From Pseudomonas graminis (GTDB lineage Bacteria; Pseudomonadota; Gammaproteobacteria; Pseudomonadales; Pseudomonadaceae): a stretch of DNA of 64,000 nt. The notes under the pieces are model-generated. The model did not search any database, was not told the origin of the DNA, and saw only the letters and a list, made by a program, of their open reading frames with translations. The stretch covers positions 33,481 to 97,480 of the forward strand of contig NZ_MTSB01000020.1 in NCBI RefSeq assembly GCF_002093745.1, given 5' to 3'. Positions within the stretch are counted from its first letter, which is position 1, and every line of letters begins with the position of its first letter. Made by a program: the position numbers and the translations under genes. Below, in pieces: positions 48,160 through 55,839 of this stretch.

Positions 48160-49110
48160 ATGAGTCTTCACGAAACCTTCGGTCAGCCGCTGCTGACTTT
48201 TCCCGATGCAGAAAAAAGCCCGCTCAGCATTCGCGCGAAAGCGCTGGTGTTCATCGACCCGCGCTCACGCCGCCTGCGCGAAGAGATGGAGCTGCTGGCT
48301 CCGCGTTCGCTGCCGGTTCTGATCCGCGGCGAATCGGGGACCGGCAAAGAGTTGCTGGCGCGGCATATTCATCGCGGCAGTGATCGCTCCGGCTTGTTCG
48401 TGTCGGTGAACTGCGGCGCCATCAGCCCGACCTACGCCGATGCCGAACTGTTTGGCTACGCAGCCGGCGCGCACAGCGGATCGATCAGCAGCCGTGCAGG
48501 CTGGTTCGGTTCGGCCAATGGCGGCACCTTGTACCTGGATGAGATCGGTGACTTGCCGTTGCCGATTCAGGTCAAGCTGCTTGCCGCGCTGGAGAATCAC
48601 GAAGTCACACGAGTCGGCGCGCACCAGCCCAGCCCGGTCGATGTGCGTCTGGTCGCCGCTACCAGTATCGATCTGGCGCAGGCGGTAGCCGCCGGTAAAT
48701 TCCACGAGCGGCTATATCACTACCTCAGCGAAGGGCGTCTCGACTTGCCTGCGTTGCGCGAGCAGCCGGGCAACATCCTGCCATTGGCCGAATACTTTGT
48801 CGGCATTTACAGCCAGCGTCTCAACCTGCCCGTGCAACTGATCAGCGAAGACGCGCAGCGCACGCTCGAAGCCCATAGCTGGCCCGGCAACACCCGTGAG
48901 CTGGAAAACGTCATCCACTTTGCCTTGCTGGTCAGCAGCGGTGACGAGATTCAAGCGCAAGACATCAACCTGCCGGACATCGCTACCCCGTTGACACTGA
49001 TCGAGCGTCAGGCGCGACGAGTGCTGAGTGGTGGGGATCGCGAGCAGCTTTCGGCACTGCGGCAACTGTTGGAAACCGTGACTGCGCAACTGGAGCAAAC
49101 GTCGCCTTGA
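48160..49110 (+). CDS. Sigma54-activator-like AAA+ protein without DNA-binding domain
   Basis: A 316-residue protein that is a bacterial enhancer-binding AAA+ domain with almost nothing else. Walker A GESGTGKE (57-64), Walker B GGTLYLDEIGD (121-131), sensor segment VRLVAATSIDL and SWPGNTRELENVI are present. The sigma54-contact loop GAFTGA is GAHSGS (103-108). After the AAA+ lid the sequence ends in LRQLLETVTAQLEQTSP, with no Fis-type helix-turn-helix. Overall it resembles SfnR-like regulators of sulfur metabolism. It may act without DNA binding, or be decaying. ATG 48160 follows GGGAG. Confidence 0.85.
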   Translation: MSLHETFGQPLLTFPDAEKSPLSIRAKALVFIDPRSRRLREEMELLAPRSLPVLIRGESGTGKELLARHIHRGSDRSGLFVSVNCGAISPTYADAELFGYAAGAHSGSISSRAGWFGSANGGTLYLDEIGDLPLPIQVKLLAALENHEVTRVGAHQPSPVDVRLVAATSIDLAQAVAAGKFHERLYHYLSEGRLDLPALREQPGNILPLAEYFVGIYSQRLNLPVQLISEDAQRTLEAHSWPGNTRELENVIHFALLVSSGDEIQAQDINLPDIATPLTLIERQARRVLSGGDREQLSALRQLLETVTAQLEQTSP

Positions 49111-49268
49111 GCCGTCTGCACCGTGTTTCGGTCAGGCAGCGGTGTACTGTGGTACGAAAAAGAATAAGCATCCGCTTAAAAAGTATTTTCTCGGAATATA
49201 AAACATCGGTAATGTCTACATGATGTCGCAGCGCTTGATAAGGCGGCGGCAAATCACTGAATCATAAG

Positions 49269-49288
49269 GCGTCATTTTTCGATGACGC
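49269..49288 (+). other. Leader hairpin upstream of the second metQ
   Basis: GCGTCAT and ATGACGC pair around TTTTCG, 25 nt before the start codon. A -24/-12 promoter was looked for in 49111-49313 and not found. Confidence 0.4.
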
Positions 49289-49313
49289 TTCCGGATCTCG
49301 CTAAGGACACCGC

Positions 49314-50096
49314 ATGAAAAAGACGTTTTTGATGACCGCGCTGGCGGCTGTATTTTCAATTGGCCTGGCTCATGCTGGCGAAAAACTGGTGGTCGGCGCG
49401 ACACCTGTGCCCCACGCGGAAATCCTTGAGCTGATCAAGCCAACCCTGGCCAAGGAAGGTGTGGACCTGGAAATCAAGGTCTTCACTGACTACGTACAGC
49501 CGAACGTTCAGTTGAGCGAAAAGCGCCTGGACGCCAACTATTTTCAGACCAAGCCTTATCTGGATGGCTTCAACAAAGGCAAGGGCACTAGCCTGGTGAC
49601 CGGCGTTGGCGTACACGTCGAGCCGTTTGGTGGCTACTCCAAAAAGTACAAGAAACTGGCCGAGCTGCCTGAAGGCGCAACCATCGCCATTCCAAACGAA
49701 GGCAGCAACGCAGGCCGTGCGCTGCTGCTGTTGCAGAAAGGTGGCTTGATTACCCTGAAGGACCCGACCAACGCTCTGTCCACGCCAAAAGACATCGCCA
49801 GCAACCCGAAAAAATTCAAGTTCCGCGAACTGGAATCGGCTGTATTGCCACGGGCGCTGAGCCAGGTTGACCTTGCGCTGATCAACACCAACTACGCGCT
49901 GGAAGCCAAGCTCAATCCGAAGAAAGACGCGCTGATTATCGAAGGTGCGGACTCGCCGTACGTGAACTTCCTTGTCACCCGCGAAGACAACGCCCACACC
50001 GATGCCATCGAGAAACTGTCGAAAGCGCTGACCAGCCAGCAAGTCAAAGACTTCATCAACAAGAAGTACGAAGGCGCGGTACTGCCAGCGTTCTGA
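49314..50096 (+). CDS. Orphan MetQ/NlpA-family substrate-binding protein
   Basis: A 260-residue paralogue of the MetQ at 8579, with the same landmarks (VPHAEILELIKP, TDYVQPNVQLSE, LINTNYAL). The signal peptide ends AHA before GEKLVVGA; no lipobox. No ATPase or permease gene accompanies it, so it probably feeds the MetNI encoded at 6845-8526 or another importer, and may extend substrate range (for example methionine sulfoxide). Its neighbour, a SfnR-like protein, hints at sulfur limitation control. Confidence 0.9.
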   Translation: MKKTFLMTALAAVFSIGLAHAGEKLVVGATPVPHAEILELIKPTLAKEGVDLEIKVFTDYVQPNVQLSEKRLDANYFQTKPYLDGFNKGKGTSLVTGVGVHVEPFGGYSKKYKKLAELPEGATIAIPNEGSNAGRALLLLQKGGLITLKDPTNALSTPKDIASNPKKFKFRELESAVLPRALSQVDLALINTNYALEAKLNPKKDALIIEGADSPYVNFLVTREDNAHTDAIEKLSKALTSQQVKDFINKKYEGAVLPAF

Positions 50097-50129
50097 CCCA
50101 CTGACTTTCGTTCAGCGTACATAGAACTT

Positions 50130-50152
50130 GTTGGAGCGAGCTTGCTCGCGAA
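50130..50152. repeat. Single REP after the second metQ
   Basis: GTTGGAGCGAGCTTGCTCGC is a lone REP arm of the GCGAGCTTGCTCGC subtype, 34 nt after the metQ-like stop. Its inverse partner was not found within 150 nt. Confidence 0.7.
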
Positions 50153-50307
50153 TAGGTCGTCACAGCTCCTGAAAACAGGGTGTCTGGACTATGACTCTCG
50201 TTCGTACGCTGAGACGATAATCCCCCCTATCGTGCGACGCTCCGCGTCGCATGCCGTTCTGGACGCTCAACGTTGTACACAAGTTCTTTTGATTCTGGCC
50301 GAAGGCC

Positions 50308-50397
50308 GTGGGAGCGAACTTGTTCGCGAAAGGGCCTGTGTCATCACCGAAAATGCTTCGTCTGAAATACAGTCTTCGCGAACAAGTTCGCTCCCAC
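50308..50397. repeat. REPIN left of the biosynthetic cluster
   Basis: GTGGGAGCGAACTTGTTCGC (from 50308) and TTCGCGAACAAGTTCGCTCC (to 50397) are perfect inverse arms around a 40-nt spacer. The flank TTGATTCTGGCCGAAGGCC before it is identical to the one before the 63808 element. Confidence 0.9.
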
Positions 50398-50890
50398 GCG
50401 CTGCGGCAGAAGCCAGCAAGCCTCGTTTTCCGGGCTCTTTGAGAGCGTTAGGACCGAGTGTTGATCGCAAGAGCACCTATCGTGCCCATTCCAGGCAGAA
50501 AACCATAGGTACGCGGCGGTCAGGCCTTAGGGGAGGGATGTTCGCAACTCACTGATTATCCGAAGTATTGAATTATAAAAGGTCAGGGATGCGAGCAGTG
50601 TCACCCAGCGGTGACAAAACTATTGGATCCAAAACAGTGATTTCGCCTTGACAGGCCATCAGGTCGAGTGCAAGTATTTCGCTCCGTTGCAAGACGTCTA
50701 ATGAGTGTCTGAAACGGATGCACTACTAATAATAAAGTGGATTTCTAATGATGCATTACTGTTCGGGTCGCCCCCGCCCTCTTTCATAGCTGTTCCAAGT
50801 CCATACAATCTATTGACTATTTACAGGTCACGCGCTGTCACGCGACGTTATGTGTTGTGCATGGATCTGCATAAATGACAGGGAATAACT
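50398..50890 (+). promoter_or_regulatory. AT-rich upstream region of the biosynthetic operon
   Basis: These 493 nt hold no gene. Composition is visibly more AT-rich than the coding surroundings (for example TACTAATAATAAAGTGG near 50725). A tandem direct repeat GTCACGCG-CT-GTCACGCG (50827-50844), phased by one helical turn, lies 46-64 nt before the first gene and is a candidate activator site. TTGACA at 50648 and TTGACT at 50813 are possible -35 boxes, but no good -10 was matched to them. Confidence 0.4.
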
Positions 50891-51571
50891 ATGAAAGTAG
50901 TAGACAGTTCCGTTCTGAAAAAATGGTACGACAGCGAGTACAGTGCCTGCCCTGACGGTACGTTGTTTGGTGAGTTACGAGGCGAGTTCAAACAGTTTTT
51001 ATCACGCCTGCCTGATGGTCCGGGTGAAGCGCTTGAGCTTGGCTGCGGGGACGGGCGCAATCTCACTGCGTTGGCGCGTAAAGGTTATCGTCTGAGCGGC
51101 GTGGACATGGTTGACAGCACGGTGCATAGCCGGACACTCAATCCCTGGTTAAAGGACCTGAACTTTCAGCAGGCTGATATCCTGACCTGCACACTCGCAC
51201 GTGAACGTTATGATGTGCTCGTCTGCTCCGAAGTGCTCCACTTCTTCACGAAAGATGAACTTCAACAGGTGATGCCGAACATAATCAGTGCCGTGAAACC
51301 CGGCGGGTATGTTTTTCTGGATCTTCTGTCAGACCTGACTCGTTTCTTTCAAACCACCGGAGAACCCTTCATCTGGGACAAAGAGGCCGGGCTCTCCATT
51401 CAGGACAGCGAAGGCTTTTTCGATGCGTGGCTGAGTGGATTTGATATCGTGGCTTTTAATCATTTCTTTGACAAGCAAAGTTGGCCGCTGACGGACGCCG
51501 GCAACTTGCCCATCGCGCCTTATACGTGGCAAGGCACTTATGTTTCGGTGTGCGCGCAAAAACGTAAGTAA
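50891..51571 (+). CDS. Class I SAM-dependent methyltransferase, TehB-like
   Basis: First gene of the biosynthetic operon, 226 residues. SAM-binding motif I is ALELGCGDGRNL (motif core 49-55), the acidic residue after beta-2 is in LSGVDMVDS, and motif IV/V regions are YDVLVCSEVLHFF and VKPGGYVFLDLL. The methyl acceptor is unknown: the TehB/thiopurine-like form accepts O, N, S or metalloid targets. ATG 50891 follows CAGGGAAT. The 35-nt gap to the ligase gene and a common direction indicate cotranscription. Confidence 0.85.
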   Translation: MKVVDSSVLKKWYDSEYSACPDGTLFGELRGEFKQFLSRLPDGPGEALELGCGDGRNLTALARKGYRLSGVDMVDSTVHSRTLNPWLKDLNFQQADILTCTLARERYDVLVCSEVLHFFTKDELQQVMPNIISAVKPGGYVFLDLLSDLTRFFQTTGEPFIWDKEAGLSIQDSEGFFDAWLSGFDIVAFNHFFDKQSWPLTDAGNLPIAPYTWQGTYVSVCAQKRK

Positions 51572-51606
51572 CGTCAGGAGGGTTTCGCCTAAAAGGATAT
51601 TCAGCC

Positions 51607-53148
51607 ATGTCGTTATTTCATCAGGTTATCGCAAATCATGCCGGCCGATACCCTACTAAACCGGCCATCATTCTGGATGGGCAGGCGACTTCCTATCGAG
51701 AATTGCAAACGCAGGCAGATGCCATAGCGTCGGTGCTGCCAGCGCTCGGTATCCTCCCGGGCGACCGGGTTGGTCTGTACGCGCCGATTTCCATTGATCT
51801 GATCGCCAGCTACCTCGGTATGCTGCAAGCCGGAGTGATCACTGCTGCGACTCATCACACGCTCAGTCGTACCAAGCTGATTCATCAGCTCAAGCATTCT
51901 GGTGCCCGGGTGCTGATTACTGACTGCACTGAGGATCTGCCTGATTTGATTCATAAGGCTGATCTCGAGCTTGTTTTGCTCACCGTCCCGGTTCAAATAG
52001 CGATACCTGGCGTTATCCAGCTTGCCGATGCCATCGCGAAGTACCGCGATGAAACGAATGCCGTTGACTCGTTATTGGCCGATGATCCTGAGCGTCCCAC
52101 ATCGATATTTTACACCTCGGGATCGACCTTCAATCCTAAAGGTGTGCTCGTCAATCACCGCATCATGTTGGCAGCCAGCAGTCGGGTCACCGCGTACCTG
52201 AGTAACAACACAGAGGACCGAATCCTCAGCTACTCGACACTGGCATCAGATTACGGCGTCTATAACGTCATGATGCCGTTATACGCGGGCGCCACCAGCG
52301 TTGTTGAGAGCCGGCCTGCAAGTAGCGCAGAAGACGTACTCGCGGTCGTCGAACGCGAGGCGGTTACGGCAATGCATGTCTTTCCTCCGGTGTTTTTCCT
52401 GCTGGCCAATGCAGGACCCGGTTGGCAGGCGCGAGTGCCAGGCTTGCGTTACATCTCCAGCAGCGGGCAGGCCCTCCATAGCCGTCATATTCAGCGCATT
52501 CGCCAAGCGCTGCCTCAGGTGCAGATTTTTTCCAACTACGGACTTACTGAATGCAAACGCGTGAGCTACCTGTGCCCCGAAGAAATTGATCGTCGCCCAA
52601 CGTCGGTAGGCAAACCCCTGCCCGGTGTCAGCCTGTACTTGCTGGACGAGCAGGACCGCGTTATCGACCAGCCTGGACAGGTTGGCGAGTTGCTGGTGAC
52701 AAGCGACTACCTGATGCTTGAGTACTGGAATATGCCTGAAGCGAACGCCAGAGCCTTTGTACACAACGCCTTCGGTCACTCACGGCTGTACCGCACAGGC
52801 GATCTCTTCAAGCAGGATGCAGAGGGCTATCTCTACTATGTCGCCCGTAAGGACGCCGTATTTGCGCGCAATATCTGGAACGTGAACCCGCTGGAAATCG
52901 AGCAGTGCCTGGCCTCGCACCCAGCGGTTGCCGAGGTGCTGGTGGTGCCGGTCGCTGACGAGTCGGCCGGGCATGTGCCCAAGGCTTGCATTGTGCTTGA
53001 TATTGATCATCGCGAAACAAGCGAGCAGACGCTGATCGACTACTGCAAGGAGCACCTGGATTGGCACATGGTCCCGACTCAGTGCGTATTTCTTGACGCC
53101 CTGCCAAAAACCGATTCTGGCAAGTTTTCCGCCAAAGGACTGATCTGA
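51607..53148 (+). CDS. AMP-forming adenylate ligase (ANL superfamily)
   Basis: Activates a carboxylic acid as acyl-AMP, 513 residues. Core motifs: A3 YTSGSTFNPKG (169-179, with Phe for the usual Gly), A5 NYGLTECKRVSYL, A7 YRTGDLF, and A10 KTDSGK with catalytic Lys506. The hinge/A8 segment, usually GRxDxxIKxRG, is ARKDAVFARNIWN, clearly different. No acyl or peptidyl carrier protein is encoded in the operon, so the acyl-AMP should go to CoA or directly to an amine. It is not a complete NRPS module (no C or T domain). Substrate unknown. Confidence 0.88.
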   Translation: MSLFHQVIANHAGRYPTKPAIILDGQATSYRELQTQADAIASVLPALGILPGDRVGLYAPISIDLIASYLGMLQAGVITAATHHTLSRTKLIHQLKHSGARVLITDCTEDLPDLIHKADLELVLLTVPVQIAIPGVIQLADAIAKYRDETNAVDSLLADDPERPTSIFYTSGSTFNPKGVLVNHRIMLAASSRVTAYLSNNTEDRILSYSTLASDYGVYNVMMPLYAGATSVVESRPASSAEDVLAVVEREAVTAMHVFPPVFFLLANAGPGWQARVPGLRYISSSGQALHSRHIQRIRQALPQVQIFSNYGLTECKRVSYLCPEEIDRRPTSVGKPLPGVSLYLLDEQDRVIDQPGQVGELLVTSDYLMLEYWNMPEANARAFVHNAFGHSRLYRTGDLFKQDAEGYLYYVARKDAVFARNIWNVNPLEIEQCLASHPAVAEVLVVPVADESAGHVPKACIVLDIDHRETSEQTLIDYCKEHLDWHMVPTQCVFLDALPKTDSGKFSAKGLI

Positions 53149-53164
53149 TAGTAGGAGCTATGCC

Positions 53165-54196
53165 ATGAAGACGTCACTCCAGCCGAAAGACGACACGGCG
53201 CTCGACCGCGACTTACAACAGAGTGCGATGCTGAAACTCGCAGAACACTTCAACCGTTTGGCCACAGGTGCCAGCCAGGTGCCCTTACAGTCCCTGGACA
53301 GTCACCTGCGGTGTGAGATTCAGGACCGATGCGTCCTCGATTATCACGATCGCCTGATTGCAGGCGCCGGGCCATTATTCTCCCACTTCCTGGCCAGCGT
53401 GCCCTACATCCTCGAAGAACTGGCCAGAGTCGGTGTTGCGCTGACCCGTTTTGCTCAGCGCTATGGCAGAGAAACAGGTCAAACCTTCAGCCTGTTCGAA
53501 GTGGACGCCTTTGACGGAAGTCAGGGCCGTGCGCTTGCTGACCATTCGCACGGTCTGATTCAAAGCTTTACGTCCTCTCCAAACGGGGCCAATCAGATAG
53601 CCTTCGACCGGTATGCCGACCCGGCACTGTCGCTGTTCTTTCCACAGTCGGTGTTCAAGGTAACAAGAGAGCTATTGCAAACCCCCGAATACGATCGTTT
53701 CAGCGAGGGATTCGATTTCATTTACGAGATGGCCGCATTTCAGTTCTATACCCGTGATCGCGTCGGCCAAATCTCCCATATCAAACAATTTCTAAAACCC
53801 GGCGGCCTGGTATTTTTCCTTGAGAAGCTTAACCATCCCGATCCGGAAGAATACCTGCTGCGGGAGCGGATCAAGGACGAGCAGTTCAAGACCCGCTACT
53901 TCAGTGAAGAAGAGATCCGCTGGAAGCGCGAGCAGATGCTCGAGCACATGCAAAACGGTCAGGTCACACTGGAAGAACTGGTGAGTGCCCTGTCCGCTCG
54001 GTTTAGATGTGTGCATCTCCTGTGGAGCAGTAGCAACTTCTGTGAGTTCATTGCCTCGGACGACCCTGAAAAGATCGAGCAGTTTCTGGGTCTATTGGGC
54101 CCGACCGTCCAGCCGGCGGGTTTTTGCTTTGAACGTTCGCGTCTTGGCGCTATAGCTCACGCGCAAAACGAGAGTGTGGAGCTTGGCGATGCTTGA
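53165..54196 (+). CDS. Divergent SAM-dependent methyltransferase
   Basis: A 343-residue protein. The central SAM-fold signs are FSLFEVDAFDGSQGRAL (a degenerate motif I), FDFIYEMAAFQFYTRDR, and ISHIKQFLKPGGLVFFLEKL (post-motif strand). About 100 N-terminal residues form a helical cap; the C-terminal 100 residues include a charged helix (EEEIRWKREQMLEHMQNG). Acceptor unknown, and the loss of the GxGxG pattern makes catalytic activity less sure than for the first gene. ATG 53165 follows TAGGAGC, 16 nt after the ligase; its 3' end overlaps the next gene by 8 bases. Confidence 0.7.
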   Translation: MKTSLQPKDDTALDRDLQQSAMLKLAEHFNRLATGASQVPLQSLDSHLRCEIQDRCVLDYHDRLIAGAGPLFSHFLASVPYILEELARVGVALTRFAQRYGRETGQTFSLFEVDAFDGSQGRALADHSHGLIQSFTSSPNGANQIAFDRYADPALSLFFPQSVFKVTRELLQTPEYDRFSEGFDFIYEMAAFQFYTRDRVGQISHIKQFLKPGGLVFFLEKLNHPDPEEYLLRERIKDEQFKTRYFSEEEIRWKREQMLEHMQNGQVTLEELVSALSARFRCVHLLWSSSNFCEFIASDDPEKIEQFLGLLGPTVQPAGFCFERSRLGAIAHAQNESVELGDA

Positions 54197-55370
54197 TCCA
54201 GCGGAGCAAGCGTTCCAGCCCAACGCATTGCCCTCGATGTGTCAGCGGGCAGTCGAGCACCTGCCTTTGTGGCGGGAGCGGGCTGCGGCAGCTGAAAAAA
54301 ATCGTCGGCTGAGCGGCAACACATTTGACGAACTGTTTGCCGGAGGCTGGCTGGATCTGGTGTCGCCGCGCGCTTGCGTCACAAGCACCGGTCACTGGCC
54401 CACGCTGATAGAAAGCGCACGGATTGCCGCTCGGGCGTGCGCCTCGACAGGGTGGATGCTGGCGTTAGTGGGAGGGCACGGCTCAATTGCCCGGCGACTA
54501 CCTCCTGTCTGCGTAGACCAGCTTTACCACCATGGCCCGCGACAGCTCTTCGCTTCAGCCTCCACCAGCGCCGATAGTCTGCTGTCCTTTGAATCGGACG
54601 GTGTTCGGGTTGACGGGCGGTGGCGCTTCAGTTCAGGTATTGAGGACGCGACCTGGTTGATGCTCAACGCCCCCTGCCCGAACCACCCGGAAGCGGCTGA
54701 TACGGCGCGTTTTCTGGTGCTGATCGCCGCCAGTGAAGTTGAGAGGCTTCATAGCTGGGACAGCTGCGGTATGGCGGCAACGGGTTCCCACGACGTGCTG
54801 CTCCGCCGGTTGTTGGTGCCGCATGATCGTGTCTTCGCGCTGCATAAGGTGTTTGCGCAGGACCCGCTTGCGCAAGCGGGCGACTACATAGACAGAGTGC
54901 CCCTTGTGCCCTACCTGACCACCTCAATCATTGGCCCTCTACTGGGCTGCGCCGAGGGCGCACTTGCGGCGTTTGTAGCTGCTCTCAACGGTTCATCAAC
55001 GGTCAGCGATCCCCGGATCGCCGAACAGGCTGCCCATTCGGCCGCGCAGCTTTACAGCGCCGGGCTGTTGTATGACTCGTTAATCACTCGTCTGCATGAG
55101 GCGGGTATCAATGACCAGGGGCTGGACGCGCAGCAACTATTACAGCTGAAGCGCGACCGCGCTTATCTGGCGGACCAGTGCCTGCAGGCTGTACGCCGGT
55201 TAGTGGAAAGGCTCGGCGCGTCTTCGTTGGTAGCCAGTAACCCGCTTCAGCGCCACTGGCGTGATATCCAGGCCATGGTCGCGCACCGCGACGTGTCCTG
55301 GAACGAAACGATGCAGGCCTGTGGCGATGCCATTCTGCGGCCCGTCGCTGCCAGCACTCAAAAGAACTGA
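54189..55370 (+). CDS. Acyl-CoA-dehydrogenase-fold flavin monooxygenase-like protein
   Basis: A 393-residue protein with the three-domain acyl-CoA dehydrogenase fold: helical N domain with AGGWLDLVSPRACVT, beta domain (WRFSSGIEDATWLMLNAP; SWDSCGMAATGSHDVLL) and C-terminal helical bundle. The pattern GTGSxD (here MAATGSHDVLL) and the lack of an obvious acyl-CoA signature fit the class D two-component monooxygenases (HsaA, HpaB-like, nitro-forming or N-hydroxylating types) better than a true dehydrogenase. It would need reduced flavin from a reductase elsewhere. ATG 54189 (GGAG seven bases upstream) is preferred to GTG 54174. Confidence 0.8.
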   Translation: MLDPAEQAFQPNALPSMCQRAVEHLPLWRERAAAAEKNRRLSGNTFDELFAGGWLDLVSPRACVTSTGHWPTLIESARIAARACASTGWMLALVGGHGSIARRLPPVCVDQLYHHGPRQLFASASTSADSLLSFESDGVRVDGRWRFSSGIEDATWLMLNAPCPNHPEAADTARFLVLIAASEVERLHSWDSCGMAATGSHDVLLRRLLVPHDRVFALHKVFAQDPLAQAGDYIDRVPLVPYLTTSIIGPLLGCAEGALAAFVAALNGSSTVSDPRIAEQAAHSAAQLYSAGLLYDSLITRLHEAGINDQGLDAQQLLQLKRDRAYLADQCLQAVRRLVERLGASSLVASNPLQRHWRDIQAMVAHRDVSWNETMQACGDAILRPVAASTQKN

Positions 55371-55406
55371 TTTGGTTTCCAATCGACTGTCTCAGAGAGG
55401 TTTCAC

Positions 55407-55793
55407 ATGTTCGTTCGCAACAAGACCGATGTCGAGAAAACACCTTACTTCGTCGAATGGGGGGCCGGAACCAGTCACCGTCTGCTGACCGAACAAGATG
55501 CTATGGGGTTTACGCTGTGCCATACCATTGTCCGCGCGGGCACAGAATCGCTCTTGCATTACCGAAATCACCTAGAGGCGTGCTATTGCATCGGAGGGGA
55601 AGGTGAGGTCGAAGACATGCAAGGCAATGTATTTCCGATCCGACCTGGAGATGTGTATGTGCTTGATCAACATGATCGCCACTTCCTGCGCGGCGGCAAG
55701 GAGCAAGACTTGATACTGGTCAGCGTTTTCAATCCACCACTGCAGGGTGACGAGCGACATAATCTCAATGACGTTTCGGGATCCGCCTACTGA
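55407..55793 (+). CDS. Ectoine synthase (EctC)-like cupin
   Basis: A 128-residue cupin with clear EctC character: [75 protein letters not shown]. Iron-site residues expected from studied EctC enzymes are kept (Glu57, Tyr84, His92), as are Arg25, Thr40 and Tyr52. The tryptophan usually near position 21 is Gly21, and the cysteine two before the conserved Phe of VFNPP is Ser106. EctC normally cyclises N-gamma-acetyl-diaminobutyrate to ectoine. With no ectA or ectB here and an unrelated operon around it, a different cyclisation substrate is likely. ATG 55407 follows AGAGAGG. Confidence 0.9.
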   Translation: MFVRNKTDVEKTPYFVEWGAGTSHRLLTEQDAMGFTLCHTIVRAGTESLLHYRNHLEACYCIGGEGEVEDMQGNVFPIRPGDVYVLDQHDRHFLRGGKEQDLILVSVFNPPLQGDERHNLNDVSGSAY

Positions 55794-55839
55794 GTTTCCT
55801 TTGGCGCTATGCCGCACTGCTTACTGACAGGAGTTCTCC

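Noticed and set aside
49111..49313. Sigma54 (-24/-12) promoter before the second metQ
   Set aside because: No GG-N10-GC pair within TGGCAC-TTGC-like context could be found by eye.
51607..53148. Calling the ligase a nonribosomal peptide synthetase
   Set aside because: Only an adenylation-type domain is present; there is no condensation or thiolation domain in it or nearby.
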